NCBI GenBank assembly: GCA_024372495.1
Contig: CP099977.1
Span: 3,844,001 to 3,908,000 of the forward strand
Length of the DNA: 64,000 nucleotides
Direction of reading: 5' to 3'
Source of the DNA: Pseudarthrobacter sp. Fe7
GTDB taxonomy: Bacteria; Actinomycetota; Actinomycetes; Actinomycetales; Micrococcaceae
The position numbers and the translations under genes were made by a program. Within the stretch, counting starts at the first letter, position 1; each line of letters opens with the position of its first letter. Of this stretch, positions 1-10,725 are shown in pieces. The notes beneath the pieces were generated by a model, which saw only the letters and a list, made by a program, of their open reading frames with translations, did not search any database and was not told where the DNA came from.

Positions 1-3
1 TCC

Positions 4-1160
4 ATGACAGGGATTACCAGCACCAGACTCTCCGACGGCCGGGAGCTGATCTACTTCGACGATGCCGGCACCAGTACCTCGCGCGCCGAACACCTCACTG
101 CCGACCACCGCGGCCTCCCCCGCGGGGCGAACCGGGCGAGGTCCGCTTCGATGCGCTGACGGAGGAGTGGGTGGCCGTTGCCGCACACCGCCAGGCCCGG
201 ACCCACCTGCCACCGGCCGACCAGTGCCCCATCTGCCCCACCACCCCCGGGAACGCCTCCGAAATTCCCGCATCCGACTATGACGTGGTGGTCTTCGAGA
301 ACCGGTTCCCCTCCCTGGGGCCGGCACTGGGACCGGTCCCGGAGGATGCTGTTTGGGGAACCAAAGGCCCTGCCTACGGCCGCTGCGAAGTGGTGTCCTT
401 CACCCCCGAGCACACCGGGTCCTTCAGCGGGCTCAGCCGGGAGCGGTCCCGGACCGTCATCGAAGCGTGGTCGCAGCGCACTGCCGCCCTCAACGCGATG
501 GCGGGCATCAAGCAGGTGTTCCCGTTCGAGAACCGCGGAGCTGACATCGGCGTGACGCTGCACCACCCGCACGGGCAGATCTACGCCTACCCCTACGTCA
601 CGCCGCGCGCCGCGGTCCTGGGCGCAGCGGCCCGGAAGTACTACGACGCAAGGGACGGCAGTGAAACCCTCACCGGTTCGCTGCTGCGCGCTGAGCGTGA
701 CGATGGCAGCAGGATGGTCATGGAGGGCAGGCACTTCAGCGCCTACGTGCCCTTCGCCGCCCGGTGGCCCTTGGAAATCCACCTGGTCCCGCACCGCCAG
801 GTCCCCGACCTCGCCGCGCTGGACGGGGAGGAAAAGGACGAACTGGCACACGTGTACCTGGACCTGCTCAAGCGGGTTGACGCCCTGTATCCCACGCCCA
901 CTCCCTACATTTCCGCCTGGCATCAGGCTCCACTGGATGACGTTCTCCGGCCGGCAGGCTACCTCCACCTCCAGCTGACCTCCCCGCGGAGGGCAGCGGA
1001 CAAGTTGAAGTACCTTGCCGGGTCGGAGGCAGCCATGGGCGCCTTCATCAACGACACCACCCCCGAAAGCGTCGCCGAACGGCTGCGCAATGTTGTTGTC
1101 CCGCCGTCGTCCACGCCGGCTGCCGCCATGGTGCCAACCCCGGAAGGAGCCTCCGCATGA
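4..1160 (+). CDS. galT: Galactose-1-phosphate uridylyltransferase (apparent frameshift)
   Basis: Transfers UMP between UDP-glucose and galactose-1-phosphate in the Leloir pathway. The nucleotidylated-histidine motif HPHGQIY is visible in the block starting near base 567, and zinc-type cysteines (CPIC) near base 227. The ATG at base 4 opens a frame reading MTGITSTRLSDG that stops at about base 158; from about base 120 the protein continues in another frame. Restoring one C in the C run at 117-121 joins the two into a 385-residue protein, the usual GalT length. The stop overlaps the galK start by 4 bp, so the two are translationally coupled. The upstream promoter lies outside the window. Family assignment is firm; the frameshift is probably a sequencing error. 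Confidence 0.9.
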
Positions 1161-2344
1161 GCACCCGGAACCAGGACCACAACCAGGCCGCACCTGCCGC
1201 ACCGCAGGATCTGGTCCGCCGCTTCGAGCAGGAGTTCGGCAGCGCACCCGACGGCGTCTGGCAGGCGCCAGGGCGGGTCAACCTTATCGGCGAACACACG
1301 GACTACAACGAAGGCTTCGTCCTGCCCTTCGCCATTGACCGCACCGCCCGGGTGGCCGTCGCCGTACGGCAGGATGCCACCGTCCGGCTGTTGTCCACCT
1401 TTGGCGACCAGGGCATGGTCACCGCCTCGCTGGAATCGCTGCGCCCCGGAGCAGCCAAGGGCTGGACCAAATACCCCCTGGGCGTCGTGTGGGCCTTGCG
1501 GGAACGGGGCATCGACGTCCCCGGACTGGACCTGCTCCTTGACTCCGACGTTCCGCTCGGTGCCGGCCTGTCGTCGTCGCACGCGATCGAATGCGCCGTC
1601 ATCAGCGCACTGAACGAGCTCACGGGCGCCGGGCTGGGGGCCGAGGACATGGTGCTGGCAACCCAGCGGGCGGAAAACGACTTCGTGGGGGCGCCCACGG
1701 GCATCATGGACCAGTCCGCGTCCCTGCGCGGCTCAAAGGGCCGCGCCGTATTCCTGGACTGCCGGGACCAGACGGCGCGACTGGTCCCGTTTGAGACCGA
1801 ACCCGCCGGGCTGGTGCTCCTAGTGATCGACACCAAGGTCTCGCACTCCCACGCCGACGGCGGCTATGCCTCGCGGCGGGCATCCTGCGAACTGGGCGCG
1901 GAAATCATGGGCGTGAAGGCCCTGCGGGACCTGGACGTGACGGACCTCGAGGAGGCCAGCGGGCTGCTGGACGAGATCACTTTCCGCCGGGTGCGGCACG
2001 TGGTCACCGAGAATGACCGGGTGCTCCAAACCGTGGAACTGCTGGCTGGCCGCGGACCCGGTGCCATCGGTCCCCTGCTGGATGCCAGCCACGCCTCCAT
2101 GCGCGATGATTTCGAAATCTCCTGCCCGGAGCTGGATCTTGCCGTGGACACTGCCCGGGCCAACGGGGCAATTGGTGCCCGCATGACCGGCGGCGGGTTT
2201 GGCGGCGCGGCGATTGCGCTGACTCCCGTGGATTCAGCGCCCACGGTGCGTGACGCCGTCGCCAAGGCCTTTGCCGACGCCGGCTTTGCGGCGCCCGAGA
2301 TCTTCACCGTCTCCCCCGCTGCGGGCGCCATGCGGATCGCTTAA
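1157..2344 (+). CDS. galK: Galactokinase
   Basis: Phosphorylates galactose to galactose-1-phosphate with ATP, feeding galT. The 395-residue product carries all the GHMP-kinase signatures: the galactokinase motif GRVNLIGEHTDYNEG near residues 36-50, the ATP-binding motif PLGAGLSSS near residues 134-142, and the C-terminal glycine-rich GGGFGGAA near residue 343. Length and motifs match bacterial GalK. It starts inside the galT stop (ATGA) with a GGAAGGAG ribosome-binding site. A strong hairpin follows directly, so galTK ends here. Confidence 0.96.
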   Translation: MSTRNQDHNQAAPAAPQDLVRRFEQEFGSAPDGVWQAPGRVNLIGEHTDYNEGFVLPFAIDRTARVAVAVRQDATVRLLSTFGDQGMVTASLESLRPGAAKGWTKYPLGVVWALRERGIDVPGLDLLLDSDVPLGAGLSSSHAIECAVISALNELTGAGLGAEDMVLATQRAENDFVGAPTGIMDQSASLRGSKGRAVFLDCRDQTARLVPFETEPAGLVLLVIDTKVSHSHADGGYASRRASCELGAEIMGVKALRDLDVTDLEEASGLLDEITFRRVRHVVTENDRVLQTVELLAGRGPGAIGPLLDASHASMRDDFEISCPELDLAVDTARANGAIGARMTGGGFGGAAIALTPVDSAPTVRDAVAKAFADAGFAAPEIFTVSPAAGAMRIA

Positions 2345-2367
2345 GCACGCGGCCTCACCTTTAACGG

Positions 2368-2400
2368 CCGTGGGCCCCACCAGTCCGGTGGGGCCCACGG
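2368..2400. terminator. Hairpin terminator after galK
   Basis: Stem CCGTGGGCCCCAC (2368-2380) pairs with GTGGGGCCCACGG (2388-2400) over a short loop. It lies between convergent galK and the YccA gene, so it may serve both strands. A weak T-rich stretch (TTGTTT) follows on the plus strand. Confidence 0.75.
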
Positions 2401-2436
2401 TTGTTTCGTCTCGACGGCGGAGGCAGACGACGTGAT

Positions 2437-3366
2437 TTAGTCGTCGCCGCGGAGGATGGCCAGCAGGCGGATGATCTCCACGTACAGCCACACGAGGGTG
2501 ACGGTCAGGCCGAAGGCCGCCGTCCAGGAAAAACGCTGCGGGGCACCGCTGCGGACGCCCTGCTCAATACTGGTGAAGTCCATGATCAGCGAGAAGGCAG
2601 CGAGGCCGATGGCCAGCAGGCCGATGAAGACACCCAGCGGGATGCCGAAGATCTCGATGCTGCGCATGCCGAAAGGTTGCTGCAGGACGCCGGTCCACAT
2701 CATCACCATGTTGACCAGGGAGAACACGGCATAGCCGATGATGGCGATCATGAAGAACCGCATGGCCTTCGGGGTAGCGCGGACCTTGCCGCTCTTGAAC
2801 AGGAGCAGGGTCACGGCGAAGACGGAGAGCGTTCCGATCACGGCCTGCAGCCCGACGCCGGGGAACATGGCGTCCAGGATCCGGGTCAGGCCACCCAGGA
2901 AGAGTCCTTCCAGGGCCGCGTACGCGAGGATCAGGGCCGGTGACGGCTGCTTTTTGAACGTGTTGACCAGGGCCAGGACGAAGCCGCCCAGCGCACCGAC
3001 GATCATCAGCATGGAGGCCAGGCCCTGTGCTACCACGAGGGTGACCGCTGCGCCGGCAATCACCGCGGCGAGGCAGGCCGCGGTTTTCATGATGACGTCG
3101 TCGAACGTCATCCGGCCGGTGTCCGCCGGGCCGGCGGAGGGCTGGCTGTACATCTGCCGCAGCTGTTCGTCCGTCATGCTCTGCGGCTGGGCGCCCCAAC
3201 CCTGCTGGCCGTACGGCTGCTGGCCGTAGGGTGCCTGGCCGTAAGGTGCCTGGCCGTAAGGCGACTGGCCATAGGGAGCACCGTAGGGAGCCTGCGGGAC
3301 AGGCGGTGCCTGGGTGGCTCCACGGAAACTCTTTCCGTTGAAGATCGGGTTGCCGCCAAGTGCCAT
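2437..3366 (-). CDS. BAX inhibitor-1/YccA-family membrane protein
   Basis: Integral membrane protein of about 309 residues. The N-terminus (residues about 20-55) is a low-complexity Pro-Tyr-Gly-Gln repeat. It is followed by seven hydrophobic segments typical of the Bax inhibitor-1 (UPF0005/YccA) family. The family is linked to ion (Ca2+/H+) leak and stress tolerance, but no function is certain in actinobacteria. I chose the ATG at 3366 because GGAGG sits nine bases upstream; longer in-frame starts exist up to 3498. It stands alone, facing galK. Confidence 0.85.
   Translation of the reverse strand: MALGGNPIFNGKSFRGATQAPPVPQAPYGAPYGQSPYGQAPYGQAPYGQQPYGQQGWGAQPQSMTDEQLRQMYSQPSAGPADTGRMTFDDVIMKTAACLAAVIAGAAVTLVVAQGLASMLMIVGALGGFVLALVNTFKKQPSPALILAYAALEGLFLGGLTRILDAMFPGVGLQAVIGTLSVFAVTLLLFKSGKVRATPKAMRFFMIAIIGYAVFSLVNMVMMWTGVLQQPFGMRSIEIFGIPLGVFIGLLAIGLAAFSLIMDFTSIEQGVRSGAPQRFSWTAAFGLTVTLVWLYVEIIRLLAILRGDD
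3203..3291. repeat. Tandem PYGQ-coding repeat
   Basis: Several copies of a roughly 15-bp unit built on CTGGCCGTA lie in tandem. On the minus strand they encode consecutive PYGQ/APYGQ units in the N-terminal tail of the YccA-family protein. Such repeats can change copy number by slippage without losing frame, since the unit is a multiple of three. Confidence 0.75.
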
Positions 3367-3514
3367 TGCGGGATTCCTCCATGTGGGTGTGGGTGATGAG
3401 CTTGTTGTTACGCTACCAATTCCCACGTGGGGGCCACCGCGAAAGTTCCCATGGGGCCCGGTTGCAACCGAACCGTGACCGTTGCTGCGGTTGGGCACCG
3501 GACCCCATCAGGAA

Positions 3515-4214
3515 CTAGCCCACGCCCAGGTAGGCCTCCTTGATGGAGGGATCCTCCAGCAGCTGCTTGCCGGTGCCGCTGTGCGTGATCTCCCCCGTCT
3601 CCAGGACAAAGGCGCGGTGCGCTCCGGCCAGGGCCTGGTTGGCGTTCTGTTCCACCACCAGGACCGTGGTGCCCTGGGCGTTGATTTCCTTGATGATCTT
3701 GAAGATCTGGCGGATGAACTGGGGCGCGAGGCCCATGGACGGCTCATCGAGCAGCAGAAGTTTGGGGTTGGACATGAGGGCGCGTCCGATGGCAAGCATC
3801 TGCTGCTCGCCGCCGGACATGGTCCCCCCATACTGTTTTTCCCGCTCCTTCAACCGCGGAAACAGGTCGAAGACGCGGTCCAGGTCCTTGCCCACACCGC
3901 TTCGGTCCTTGCGCCCGAAGGTGCCCATATCGAGGTTCTCCATGACGGTCATCCCAGGGAAGATGCCGCGCCCTTCGGGGGCCTGGGAGATTCCGTGGAC
4001 CACCCGGATGTGGGCCTTCATCTTGGTAATGTCCTGGCCGGCAAAGGTGATCTTGCCTTCGGAGCAGTTCAGCAGGCCGGAAATGGTCCGCATGGTAGTG
4101 GTCTTGCCGGCTCCGTTGGCACCGATCAGTGCCACCACTTCGCCTTCGTTGACAGTGAAGGAGATGTCCCGCAGGGCCTGGATCCGTCCGTAGTGGACGG
4201 AGACTCCTTCGAGT

Positions 4215-4228
<14 letters not shown>
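3515..4228 (-). CDS. livF: Branched-chain amino-acid ABC transporter ATPase LivF
   Basis: 237-residue cytoplasmic ATPase of the LIV-type importer. Walker A is GANGAGKTT near residues 36-44, the signature is SGGEQQMLAIGRAL near residues 138-151, and Walker B is LLLLDEPSMGLAP near 157-169. The short form without C-terminal extension is typical of LivF. It is the last gene of livJHMGF and overlaps the end of livG by 14 bp. The exact amino-acid substrate cannot be read from sequence. Confidence 0.93.
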
Positions 4229-5191
<963 letters not shown>

Positions 5192-5195
<4 letters not shown>

Positions 5196-6434
5196 GCCTC
5201 CGCTCCTCTCTGTCCGGCCACGCGGCCTTCCGGGCCGGTCGGTGGATTGTCCGTGTCTTTGGGTTCCGTGTCCCGGCTGGTGATCTTGTTCAGTGCGGTC
5301 CTGCCATAGGCCAACAGCCGCTGCCTGGCGGGCAGCAGTCCCTGCGAACGGAAGATCATGATCAGCACCAGGGCAATGCCGAAGATCAGGTACTTGTATT
5401 CGGCGATGGCCGTGAACCTCAGCGGGATGTAGCTGACCAGGGCCCCGCCCAGGATGGCGCCTACCTTGTTGCCGGCGCCGCCCAGGACAACTGCGGCGAG
5501 GAACAGGATGGACGTGGTGACGTCAAACTTCTGGTTGTTGACGAACCCCACCTGCCCGGCGAACAGAGCGCCGGAAAGGCCACCAATCGCTGCACCGATA
5601 GCGAAGGCCCACACCTTGTACTTGAATGTGGGAACGCCCATGATTTCGGCGGCGTCCTCGTCTTCACGGATGGCGATCCAGGCGCGGCCCACCCTGCTGC
5701 GTTCCAGGTTGCCCACCAGGAGCGTGACGATGATGATGACGGTCAGGGTCAGCCAGTACCAGGGCACGCCGTTCGAGTTGGAAAAGATCGGCGTTCCGTC
5801 AGCCTCGGTGCCCGGGGGTGTCCTACATTCTGGAAACCCACCTGGCCTTTCATGGCAGGAATGATGGTTGCCAGGATGCGGACAATTTCACCGAATCCGA
5901 GCGTCACGATCGCAAGGTAATCACCCCTGAGGCGCAGGGTGGGCACGCCCAGGACCACGCCGAAGAACATCGTGACCGCCATGGCGATCGGGATGGTCCA
6001 CAGGTATGGGATGTGCAGGAATGGCGAGTCGGGACTGGTCAGCATGGCCGCACAGTAGGAACCCACCGCAAAGAAAGCCACATATCCCAGGTCCAGCAGG
6101 CCCGCGTAGCCCACCACCACGTTGAGGCCTACGGCGATAGCGCGAACCGGGCCATGTCGAAGCAGGCCAGGGCGAAGTTGTTGCCCGGCTCCGTGGTGAT
6201 GATGGGAGGGTTGAGCAGTGGAAGCAGGTAGGCCAGGACCACGACGATCACCAGGAACGCCCACTGCTGCTGGCGCGACAAGGCGTGCCAACGGTCGGAG
6301 AAGGACCCCGGCTTACGCTTCCCGCGCTGCCGGAGGTCGCTCTTGCCTGGTGCTTTCGATGACGCTTCGCGGTCTTCTGCCGCCTGCTCGGCCGCGGCTG
6401 TCCGCAGCGGTGTAGGGCCGTCCGTCATACTCAT
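5192..6434 (-). CDS. livM: Branched-chain amino-acid ABC transporter permease LivM (two apparent frameshifts)
   Basis: Inner-membrane permease of about 414 residues. A hydrophilic N-terminal tail is followed by multiple membrane helices, with the LivM-type segments VGYAGLLDLGYVAFFAVG and LRGDYLAIVTLGFGEI. Two single-base losses break it. One is near 6135-6142, after MARFA. The other is in the G run at 5814-5818 (C run on the coding strand). Adding both bases back gives 1245 bp. The start at 6434 overlaps the livH stop (ATGA) and has a GGAAGGAG ribosome-binding site; its stop overlaps livG. Confidence 0.88.
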
Positions 6435-7462
6435 GCTTTGCTCCTTCCAAGGGAGGTGCCCAGGATGCCTTCGGGCCGCAGCAGCAGCACCAGGACCAAC
6501 ACCACGAACGCCACGACGTCGGTCCACTGCGAGTTGCCCAGCAGGATCTGGCCGTAGTTGCCGATCAGGCCGAGCAGCAACCCGCCCAGCAATGCCCCGC
6601 GGACGTTGCCGATCCCGCCGAGCACAGCCGCGGCGAACGCCTTGATGCCCAGGACGAAACCACCGCTGTACTGGACACCGGACGGGATTTTCATGACGTA
6701 GAACAAGGCGGCGGCTCCTGCGAGCAGGCCTCCGATAACGAAGGTGGTAATAATGATGCGCTCTTTGTTGACGCCCATCAACGTGGCGGTATCAGGATCC
6801 TGGGCAACCGCCCGGATGCCGCGGCCCGTACGCGATTTACTGATGAACCTGTCGGTGCCCACCATCATGATGACCGCGGCGATGATGATCACCAGCTGCT
6901 GCGAATCGATGATGGTGCCGAAGACATCGAAAATGGGGGTGGGCCGGAACATGGTGAGGGCCAGTTCGGGGCTGGGACCGCGCCACAGGTAGATGAGGTA
7001 CTGGATGGTGAAGGAAGCACCGATGGCGGTGATCAGGAAGACCAGGCGGGGCGCGTTCCGTTGCCGCAGGGGTTTGTACGCGATCCGTTCCAGCAGGAAT
7101 GCCGTCACGGCCGACGCAACCATGGCCAGGACCAGCGCCAGCAGCAGGTTCAGGATGATGGCCCAGATATCGAGCCGGGGAACCGAGGGACCAAAGCCAA
7201 GGCTGCTGAGGGTGAAGAAGACTGCGTAGCAGCCGACAATGAAGACTTCCGAGTGGGCGAAGTTGATCAGGTTCAGGACGCCGTAAACCAGGGTGTACCC
7301 CAGCGCTACAAGCGCATAGATGGCTCCGAATGTGAGGCCGTCAAAAGTGGCACTCCAAAAATTCTCAGCCAGGGACGGTATGTCGAAGGTGATCCAGTCG
7401 TTTTCCGTCGGGAGTAGTGGGACAAGAGAGGGAAGCATGGGAACATCCTGATCCAGTTGCAC
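6431..7462 (-). CDS. livH: Branched-chain amino-acid ABC transporter permease LivH
   Basis: Membrane permease of about 343 residues with the LivH hallmark YALVALGYTLVYGVLNLINF near residues 48-67 and the late block GGIGNVRGALLGGLLLGL. It pairs with LivM to form the membrane channel of the LIV importer. The frame opens at GTG 7462; an ATG at 7438 with AGGA upstream is an equally good start. It lies 129 bp downstream of livJ with a hairpin in between. Confidence 0.93.
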   Translation of the reverse strand: MQLDQDVPMLPSLVPLLPTENDWITFDIPSLAENFWSATFDGLTFGAIYALVALGYTLVYGVLNLINFAHSEVFIVGCYAVFFTLSSLGFGPSVPRLDIWAIILNLLLALVLAMVASAVTAFLLERIAYKPLRQRNAPRLVFLITAIGASFTIQYLIYLWRGPSPELALTMFRPTPIFDVFGTIIDSQQLVIIIAAVIMMVGTDRFISKSRTGRGIRAVAQDPDTATLMGVNKERIIITTFVIGGLLAGAAALFYVMKIPSGVQYSGGFVLGIKAFAAAVLGGIGNVRGALLGGLLLGLIGNYGQILLGNSQWTDVVAFVVLVLVLLLRPEGILGTSLGRSKA

Positions 7463-7539
7463 GCGGCCTTGTGGGCCCGGCCGTGGGACTTGTGTCTATT
7501 GGCTTAGCTTGGTGCTGGGCTGCTGCCAAGCGAAGAAAA

Positions 7540-7575
7540 GGCTGTGGGGGCCCGCTGATGCTGGCCCCCACAGCC
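7540..7575 (-). terminator. Intercistronic hairpin between livJ and livH
   Basis: A 13-bp GC-rich perfect stem (GGCTGTGGGGGCC with its complement at 7563-7575) and 10-base loop follow the livJ stop. Partial terminators or RNA-stabilising stems after the binding-protein gene are common in ABC operons and would give more binding protein than permease. There is no long T tract. Confidence 0.6.
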
Positions 7576-7591
7576 GGTTCATGCTTGGTTG

Positions 7592-8824
7592 CTATTCCCC
7601 AATGGGACCGACGGGAACGATCTTTCCGTTTTCCACCTTGTAGCCGTAAACCGTGGGGGCCTGGAGCTCGCCCTTGGCATCCCACTTGTAGTGCTTGCTC
7701 AGGCCGTCCTTGTCATAAGCCTTGACCCAGGCCAGCAGGTCAGCCCGGTTCTGCTTGCCTGCGTCGATGCCGGACAGAAGGACGGTTGCCGCATCGTAGC
7801 CTTCGATGGAGTACGTTCCGGGCTCGGCTCCCTTGGAAACATCCTTGTAGGCCGATGCGAATTCCGGGATCAGCTCACCGGGGAGGCAGGGGCAGGTGAA
7901 GTACGCGTTGTTGGACGCGTCACCCGCCTGCTTGATGAACTGGTCGTCCTTGACACCGTCAGGTGCCACGAACGTTCCGGTGAAGCCCTTTCCAACCAGC
8001 TGCTGATCGAACGGGGCGCCCTCGGCGTAGTACCCGGAGTAGAACACCGCGTCCGCCTTGGCATTCATGATCTTGGAAATGACCGCCGAGAAGTCCTTCT
8101 GCCCCGTGGTCACCTTTTCCGTCCCGGCCAGGGCACTGCCCAGGCCGGCGGAGGTGGAGGTTGCCAGGCCGATGCCGTAGTCGGAGTCATCCTGGACCAG
8201 GTACACCTTCTTGGCGCCGAGCTTCCCGGTGAGGAACTTGGCGGCAGCCGGGCCCTGGACGGCGTCATTGCCGAGGCCCCGGAAGAAGGTGGTCCAGCCG
8301 TTGCCGGTCAGGCCGGGGTTGGTGGCCGACGGCGTGATGTGGACCAGGCCCTTCTGCTCGAAGATGTTGCCCGTGGCCTTGGATTCACCAGAGAACGGAA
8401 GGCCGACCACGCCCAGGATGTCCGGCTCGCTCACCAACTGGGTGACGGGGCCGGTGGCCTTGTTGGGGTCGCCTTCAGTATCGAACTTCTTGAACTGGAC
8501 CTGGCAGCCCGGGTTGGCCTTGTTGTGCTGGTCGATGGCCAGCTGGATGCCGTTGAAGATGTTGACGCCGAGCTGGGCGTTGGGGCCGGTCTGTGCGCCT
8601 GCGTAGGCGAGCGTGGTGGTCGCGGGGCAGGTTGCCTTGCCGTCGCCGGCGGGCTTTACCGCGCCGGCAGGAACATCAACTTTCGAAATGGCGGGGACGT
8701 TCACCTTGCTGGACGAGCCGGAGCTTTCGGTGGTGCCAGGGCCCGCCTGGTTGGCGCAGGCCGACAGCAGCATGCTGAATGTGGCTGCCGCTGCCAACGA
8801 GGTGAGGACTTTCTTTCGGTACAT
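7592..8824 (-). CDS. livJ: Branched-chain amino-acid ABC transporter substrate-binding lipoprotein
   Basis: 410-residue extracellular binding protein of the type-1 LIV family (periplasmic-binding-protein-like domain). The signal peptide begins MYRKKVLTSLAAAATF and ends at a lipobox, LSAC, with Cys near residue 23. The body shows the family segments ACPATTTLAYAGAQTG and KKVYLVQDDSDYGIG. ATG 8824 is preceded by GGAAGG. It is first in the operon, so the promoter should lie in 8825-9002, an AT-richer stretch with nothing else recognisable. Confidence 0.93.
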   Translation of the reverse strand: MYRKKVLTSLAAAATFSMLLSACANQAGPGTTESSGSSSKVNVPAISKVDVPAGAVKPAGDGKATCPATTTLAYAGAQTGPNAQLGVNIFNGIQLAIDQHNKANPGCQVQFKKFDTEGDPNKATGPVTQLVSEPDILGVVGLPFSGESKATGNIFEQKGLVHITPSATNPGLTGNGWTTFFRGLGNDAVQGPAAAKFLTGKLGAKKVYLVQDDSDYGIGLATSTSAGLGSALAGTEKVTTGQKDFSAVISKIMNAKADAVFYSGYYAEGAPFDQQLVGKGFTGTFVAPDGVKDDQFIKQAGDASNNAYFTCPCLPGELIPEFASAYKDVSKGAEPGTYSIEGYDAATVLLSGIDAGKQNRADLLAWVKAYDKDGLSKHYKWDAKGELQAPTVYGYKVENGKIVPVGPIGE

Positions 8825-9002
8825 TTGTCTGCCTTCCGAAACAGGGCCATGCGATGCGCGTGCGGATCAATGGGGCGCTTCAGCACCCGGATTTGGACCA
8901 GGAATTCCTGATTTAGCTTCAAGCTAATGCATAGACAGCGGCTAACCTAAGTGATGGAGGTCACAGCCTTATAACAGTCGTTTCCTCCGCGGAATTAAAT
9001 GC

Positions 9003-9033
9003 AGGAAGCCGCCTGCACTGCAGGCGGCTTCCT
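9003..9033 (-). terminator. Hairpin terminator downstream of the tRNA gene
   Basis: Almost loopless 15-bp perfect inverted repeat (AGGAAGCCGCCTGCA and its complement). It lies between the tRNA gene and the livJ promoter region and fits as the tRNA terminator. Confidence 0.6.
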
Positions 9034-9072
9034 GGTGTCCGGGCCGTCACGGGTGCCGGAAGGGACAGTCTG

Positions 9073-9146
9073 TACCCCAGGTGGGACTCGAACCCACAAC
9101 ACGCGGATTTTAAGTCCGCTGCCTCTGCCAATTGGGCTACTGGGGC
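9073..9146 (-). tRNA. tRNA with anticodon UAA (tRNA-Leu), short variable arm
   Basis: Read on the minus strand, a complete 74-nt cloverleaf can be folded. Acceptor GCCCCAG pairs with CTGGGGT (G1-U72 wobble) with discriminator A. The anticodon stem is GCGGA/TCCGC with loop CTTAAAA (anticodon TAA), and the T arm is GTGGG-TTCGAGT-CCCAC. The 3' CCA is not encoded. The variable region is only about 5 nt, whereas tRNA-Leu normally has a long class-II arm. Confidence 0.9.
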
Positions 9147-9189
9147 GCCGGGTCAATGCTACCTGCCCGGGGCGTGTTGGCTGGAAACG

Positions 9190-9229
9190 CCGACGGCGGC
9201 CGGCCCACAGAGGGGACGGCCGCCGTCGG
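9190..9229 (-). terminator. Hairpin terminator after ndh
   Basis: 13-bp GC-rich stem (CCGACGGCGGCCG pairing with CGGCCGCCGTCGG) just downstream of the ndh stop and upstream of the tRNA gene on the same strand. Confidence 0.7.
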
Positions 9230-9258
9230 ACGCTGTGAAGCGTGTTGGAACGGGCGCG

Positions 9259-10725
9259 CTACTTGGCGTTGGCTGCCACGGCCTCCTTGGGTGCGGCGGC
9301 AGCGGTCGAGCCGGAGCCGCCGGCCGGAACCGCTGCGGGTGCAGCGGCGGGCTTGGGGGCGGGGGTGGCTGCCGAGACGAAGGCGCCGCGGGGGTTGTCC
9401 AGGTCCATCAGCTGCGTGGTGTCGCGTCCGGCGAAGAAGCCGATAATCCAGTTCAGGATGACGCGGAATTTGCGCTCAAACGTGGGCATGGCCATGCCGT
9501 GGTAGCCGCGGTGGGCCAGCCAGGCAAGTCCGCCCTTGAGGCCGATCCGGCCCAGGAGGTTGATGTTGGCAACACCCTTCCACTCGCCGAAGCCGGCCAC
9601 TGCACCAAGGTTCTTGTGCTTGTAGTCAGTCAGCGGCTTGTCCCAGCGCGAGGCCCACAGGTTCTTGGCGAGGCGCTTGGCCTGGCGCAGGGCATGCTGG
9701 GCGTTGGGGACGCAGGTGCCGTCCGGCAGGCCCTTCCCGGTGAGGTCGGGGACGGCGGCGATATCGCCGGCTGCCCAGGCATTCTCCACGATGCCTTCGT
9801 CGCCGGAGATGCGAAGGTCCGGCAGGACACGAACGCGGCCTCGGGGCTCGAGCGGGAAGTCGGTGGAGCGGACCATCGGGTTTGCCTGCACGCCGGCGGT
9901 CCACACCAGGGTATCGGCCTCGAATTCCTGGGCGGGGGTCTTGTCCGGGAGGTTGATCAGCTTCAGGATGCCTTCGGCGCTGTCCAGCGAGGTGTTCAGG
10001 AGGACCTCGATGCCGCGGCTGCGCAGGTGCTCAACAACCCAGTCAGCCTGCTTGGCGGTGACCTCGGGCATGATGCGGCCCATGGCCTCGACCAGGACGA
10101 AGCGGACTTCCTCCTGCTTGATGCGGGGGTTGTTGCGCACGGCGGCGCGGGCGAGGTCTTCCATTTCCGTGATGCACTCGATGCCCGCAAAGCCACCGCC
10201 GACAACCACGAAGGTGAGGGCCCGGGCGCGGGCAGCGGGGTCCGTCATGGTCGAGGCAACCTCGATGCGCTCCAGCAGCTTGTTGCGCAGGGCAACGGCT
10301 TCCTCGATGGTCTTCAGGCCGATGCCCTTGTCCGCCAGGCCCTTGATGGGGAAGGTGCGGGTGATGGCGCCGGCTGCGAGTACGACGTCGAAGTAGGGAA
10401 CCTCGAAGTTTTCGCCGCCGTCGGCAGGAGCCACCACGGCCGTCCGGTTGACGTGGTCGATCGAGGTGACACGGCCCTGGATGAGCTCGGTCTGCTTGAG
10501 GTGCTGGCGGTGGGAAACCACCGCATGGCGGGCTTCAATGTTGCCGCCGGCCACCTCGGGCAGGAAGGGCTGGTATGTCATGTAGGGCAGCGGATCGACA
10601 ACGGTGACGATGCCACCGGCATTCGCGATCTTCTTCTGCAGTTTCAGTGCTACGTACAGGCCGACGTACCCGCCGCCGACGACGAGTACCCTGGGACGGT
10701 CCTGGAGCTGTGGGGTGGTTGCCAT
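9259..10725 (-). CDS. ndh: Type-II NADH dehydrogenase
   Basis: 488-residue single-subunit flavoprotein that passes electrons from NADH to quinone without proton pumping. The FAD-binding motif VLVVGGGYVGLYVALKLQ is at residues 13-30, the NADH-binding motif VVVGGGFAGIECITEMEDL near 172-190, and the second FAD motif AWAAGDIAAVPD near 316-327. An amphipathic C-terminal membrane-anchoring region follows. The last 45 residues or so are an Ala/Pro-rich tail not needed by the family. Start ATG 10725 has only a weak ribosome-binding site, so the mRNA may be nearly leaderless. Confidence 0.93.
   Translation of the reverse strand: MATTPQLQDRPRVLVVGGGYVGLYVALKLQKKIANAGGIVTVVDPLPYMTYQPFLPEVAGGNIEARHAVVSHRQHLKQTELIQGRVTSIDHVNRTAVVAPADGGENFEVPYFDVVLAAGAITRTFPIKGLADKGIGLKTIEEAVALRNKLLERIEVASTMTDPAARARALTFVVVGGGFAGIECITEMEDLARAAVRNNPRIKQEEVRFVLVEAMGRIMPEVTAKQADWVVEHLRSRGIEVLLNTSLDSAEGILKLINLPDKTPAQEFEADTLVWTAGVQANPMVRSTDFPLEPRGRVRVLPDLRISGDEGIVENAWAAGDIAAVPDLTGKGLPDGTCVPNAQHALRQAKRLAKNLWASRWDKPLTDYKHKNLGAVAGFGEWKGVANINLLGRIGLKGGLAWLAHRGYHGMAMPTFERKFRVILNWIIGFFAGRDTTQLMDLDNPRGAFVSAATPAPKPAAAPAAVPAGGSGSTAAAAPKEAVAANAK

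Noticed and set aside
51..1247. Long minus-strand frame over galT
   Set aside because: High-GC antisense shadow; galT has the HPHGQIY motif and correct codon pattern on the plus strand.
2401..2943. Plus-strand frame across the YccA gene
   Set aside because: No domain and low-complexity composition; it is antisense to a clear membrane protein.
3203..3291. CRISPR-like repeat
   Set aside because: Repeat units are contiguous and coding (PYGQ), without spacers.
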